NCBI GenBank assembly: GCA_025057115.1
Contig: JANWWZ010000013.1
Coordinates: 23,259-87,258 of the forward strand
Source: Bernardetiaceae bacterium
GTDB lineage: Bacteria; Bacteroidota; Bacteroidia; Cytophagales; Thermoflexibacteraceae
DNA length: 64,000 nt
Direction of reading: 5' to 3'
The notes under the pieces are model-generated. The model was not told the DNA's origin, made no database searches, and saw only the letters and a list, made by a program, of their open reading frames with translations. The translations under genes were made by a program, and so were the position numbers. Positions within the stretch are counted from its first letter, which is position 1, and each line of letters starts with the position of its first letter. Shown here piece after piece: positions 63,344 to 64,000 of this stretch.

Positions 63344-64000
63344 CTAACGCTCCTTTAACGTAATAGCAGTTACAGGCATTGCTAATTGTGCTTGAATCAT
63401 TTGCACCTGAGCTTCCAACCGACGAAGTTGATTCTCTAGCTCCTTATACTGAGTTGCTTGAGATTGCAAGAGGTCAATAGTTTGTTGTTGTTGCTCAATG
63501 ATTTGTTGTTGTTCTTGTACGGCTTTAATCAATGGTATGATAAAATCTCCGTAGCGGAGAGTGTACACCTCTTTTTCGTTGCGCGGGATATCTATGCCCG
63601 GAAAGTTTGTGTAGCCGCTTTCTCTCATAGCTTGTTCTACTTCTTGGGCTATCAGACCCACAAAGCGCATTTGCTTAATTTGGCTGTGGTCTATTTGTTT
63701 GAGCAAGCTATCAGATGTGCCCCAAAGTTGGTGCAGTATTTCAGGATTTTGGTTATAACTCACAGGACGAAGGCGCTTAATGAAGTCTAATCCTTTTACA
63801 TCTTCTTGAATGTTGTATTTAAATCGCTTGTCGGAGTAGGTAGTAATGCTGCCTACCTGCGCACGGATTTGTCCGATGGCGGTATTTCCTAATAACACTT
63901 GGTTATCGTCTGTATTTTGTGCAGGTGCAATATTGGCGCCTAACATGGTAACATTATTGCGATTATTAACATCTGTCTTACTGTTGGCACCAATAAAAGT
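63344..64000 (-). CDS. S74-type intramolecular chaperone (tail-fibre domain) protein, 5' end outside the window
   Basis: The frame is open to the right edge: 18 codons before the internal ATG at 63946 read in frame as TFIGANSKTDVNNRNNVT, continuing the repeat, so the true start lies beyond 64000. The visible part begins with a collagen-like/beta-helix repeat (LGANIAPAQNTDDNQVLLGN), then the S74 domain: SDKRFKYNIQE, where the Ser-Asp with following Lys is the self-cleavage site, VSYNQNPE and FVGLIAQEVEQAM; the rest is a C-terminal coiled coil rich in Gln. Such domains trimerise a fibre and cut themselves off. Bacteroidota carry them in surface fibres as well as in phages; no phage gene is near. 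Confidence 0.85.
   Translation of the reverse strand, partial: TFIGANSKTDVNNRNNVTMLGANIAPAQNTDDNQVLLGNTAIGQIRAQVGSITTYSDKRFKYNIQEDVKGLDFIKRLRPVSYNQNPEILHQLWGTSDSLLKQIDHSQIKQMRFVGLIAQEVEQAMRESGYTNFPGIDIPRNEKEVYTLRYGDFIIPLIKAVQEQQQIIEQQQQTIDLLQSQATQYKELENQLRRLEAQVQMIQAQLAMPVTAITLKER

Noticed and set aside
1..64000. CRISPR arrays, insertion sequences, rRNA genes, riboswitches
   Set aside because: No regular repeats, transposase motifs, inverted terminal repeats, rRNA-like segments or conserved riboswitch cores were seen on reading.

Overview
The window is a chromosomal stretch from a member of the phylum Bacteroidota, probably an aerobic cytophaga-like lineage (class-level guess, low confidence). 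The evidence is a SusC/SusD pair, a fused SecDF, a DUF3276 PUR-alpha-like protein, Porin_10, PorV/PorQ-like and PorE-like outer-membrane proteins, DUF1573, the long eukaryote-like IleS, and a near absence of Shine-Dalgarno sequences. Upstream of many genes sits the Bacteroidota promoter signature TTG-N(18-21)-TAnnTTTG. I see no insertion sequences, CRISPR arrays, rRNA genes or prophage. One tRNA (Arg, CCT) is present. Genes are open at both edges.

Layout. 1-2.3 kb: TPR protein (partial), M16 peptidase, lipoprotein. 2.6-8.5 kb (minus): dapD, tgt, a YugP-like membrane protease, a flippase-like membrane protein, then waaA translationally coupled to an anchored gluzincin. 8.6-13.5 kb (plus): DUF1573 lipoprotein, pth, hemN, Porin_10. 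13.6-18.1 kb (minus): susC-susD, followed by a plus-strand GH3 glycosidase. 20-25.5 kb (minus): a compact run rbfA, membrane protein, sigma factor, small anti-sigma-like protein, gmk, tsaD, hemE. 25.6-28.5 kb (plus): ceramidase-like protein and a truncated protein that resembles a membrane pyrophosphatase. 28.5-33.8 kb (minus): very large SF1 helicase, polyprenol-phosphate-mannose-synthase-like transferase, DUF3276. 33.8-36.9 kb: DoxX-like protein, histidine ammonia-lyase, a 52-residue basic protein with its own terminator, a voltage-gated potassium channel. 37.4-39.2 kb: a transaldolase-CBS fusion next to a KdsC-like phosphatase. 39.2-52.5 kb (mostly minus): ileS-tatC, histidine kinase, two lipoproteins, SlyD-GT2, OmpA, and an outer-membrane pair (PorV-like plus a ComEA-like helix-hairpin-helix domain fused to a beta-barrel). 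52.6-63 kb (plus): cmk, histidine kinase, BatA-like protein, trmN6, small membrane protein, secDF, PorE-like OmpA protein, tRNA-Arg. The right edge carries the C-terminus of an S74 tail-fibre-type protein.

Most genes are housekeeping: heme (hemE, hemN), tRNA and translation (tgt, tsaD, pth, ileS, trmN6, rbfA), lysine and peptidoglycan precursor (dapD), Kdo transfer (waaA), nucleotide kinases (gmk, cmk), and export (tatC, secDF). The least conventional loci are the catalytically stripped pyrophosphatase relative (27.4-28.5 kb), the helix-hairpin-helix barrel with its PorV-like partner (49.5-52.5 kb), the transaldolase-CBS/KdsC-like pair (37.4-39.2 kb), the small basic protein at 35.9 kb and the Tgt without its zinc ligands. 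All family assignments come from reading motifs; no database search was run.
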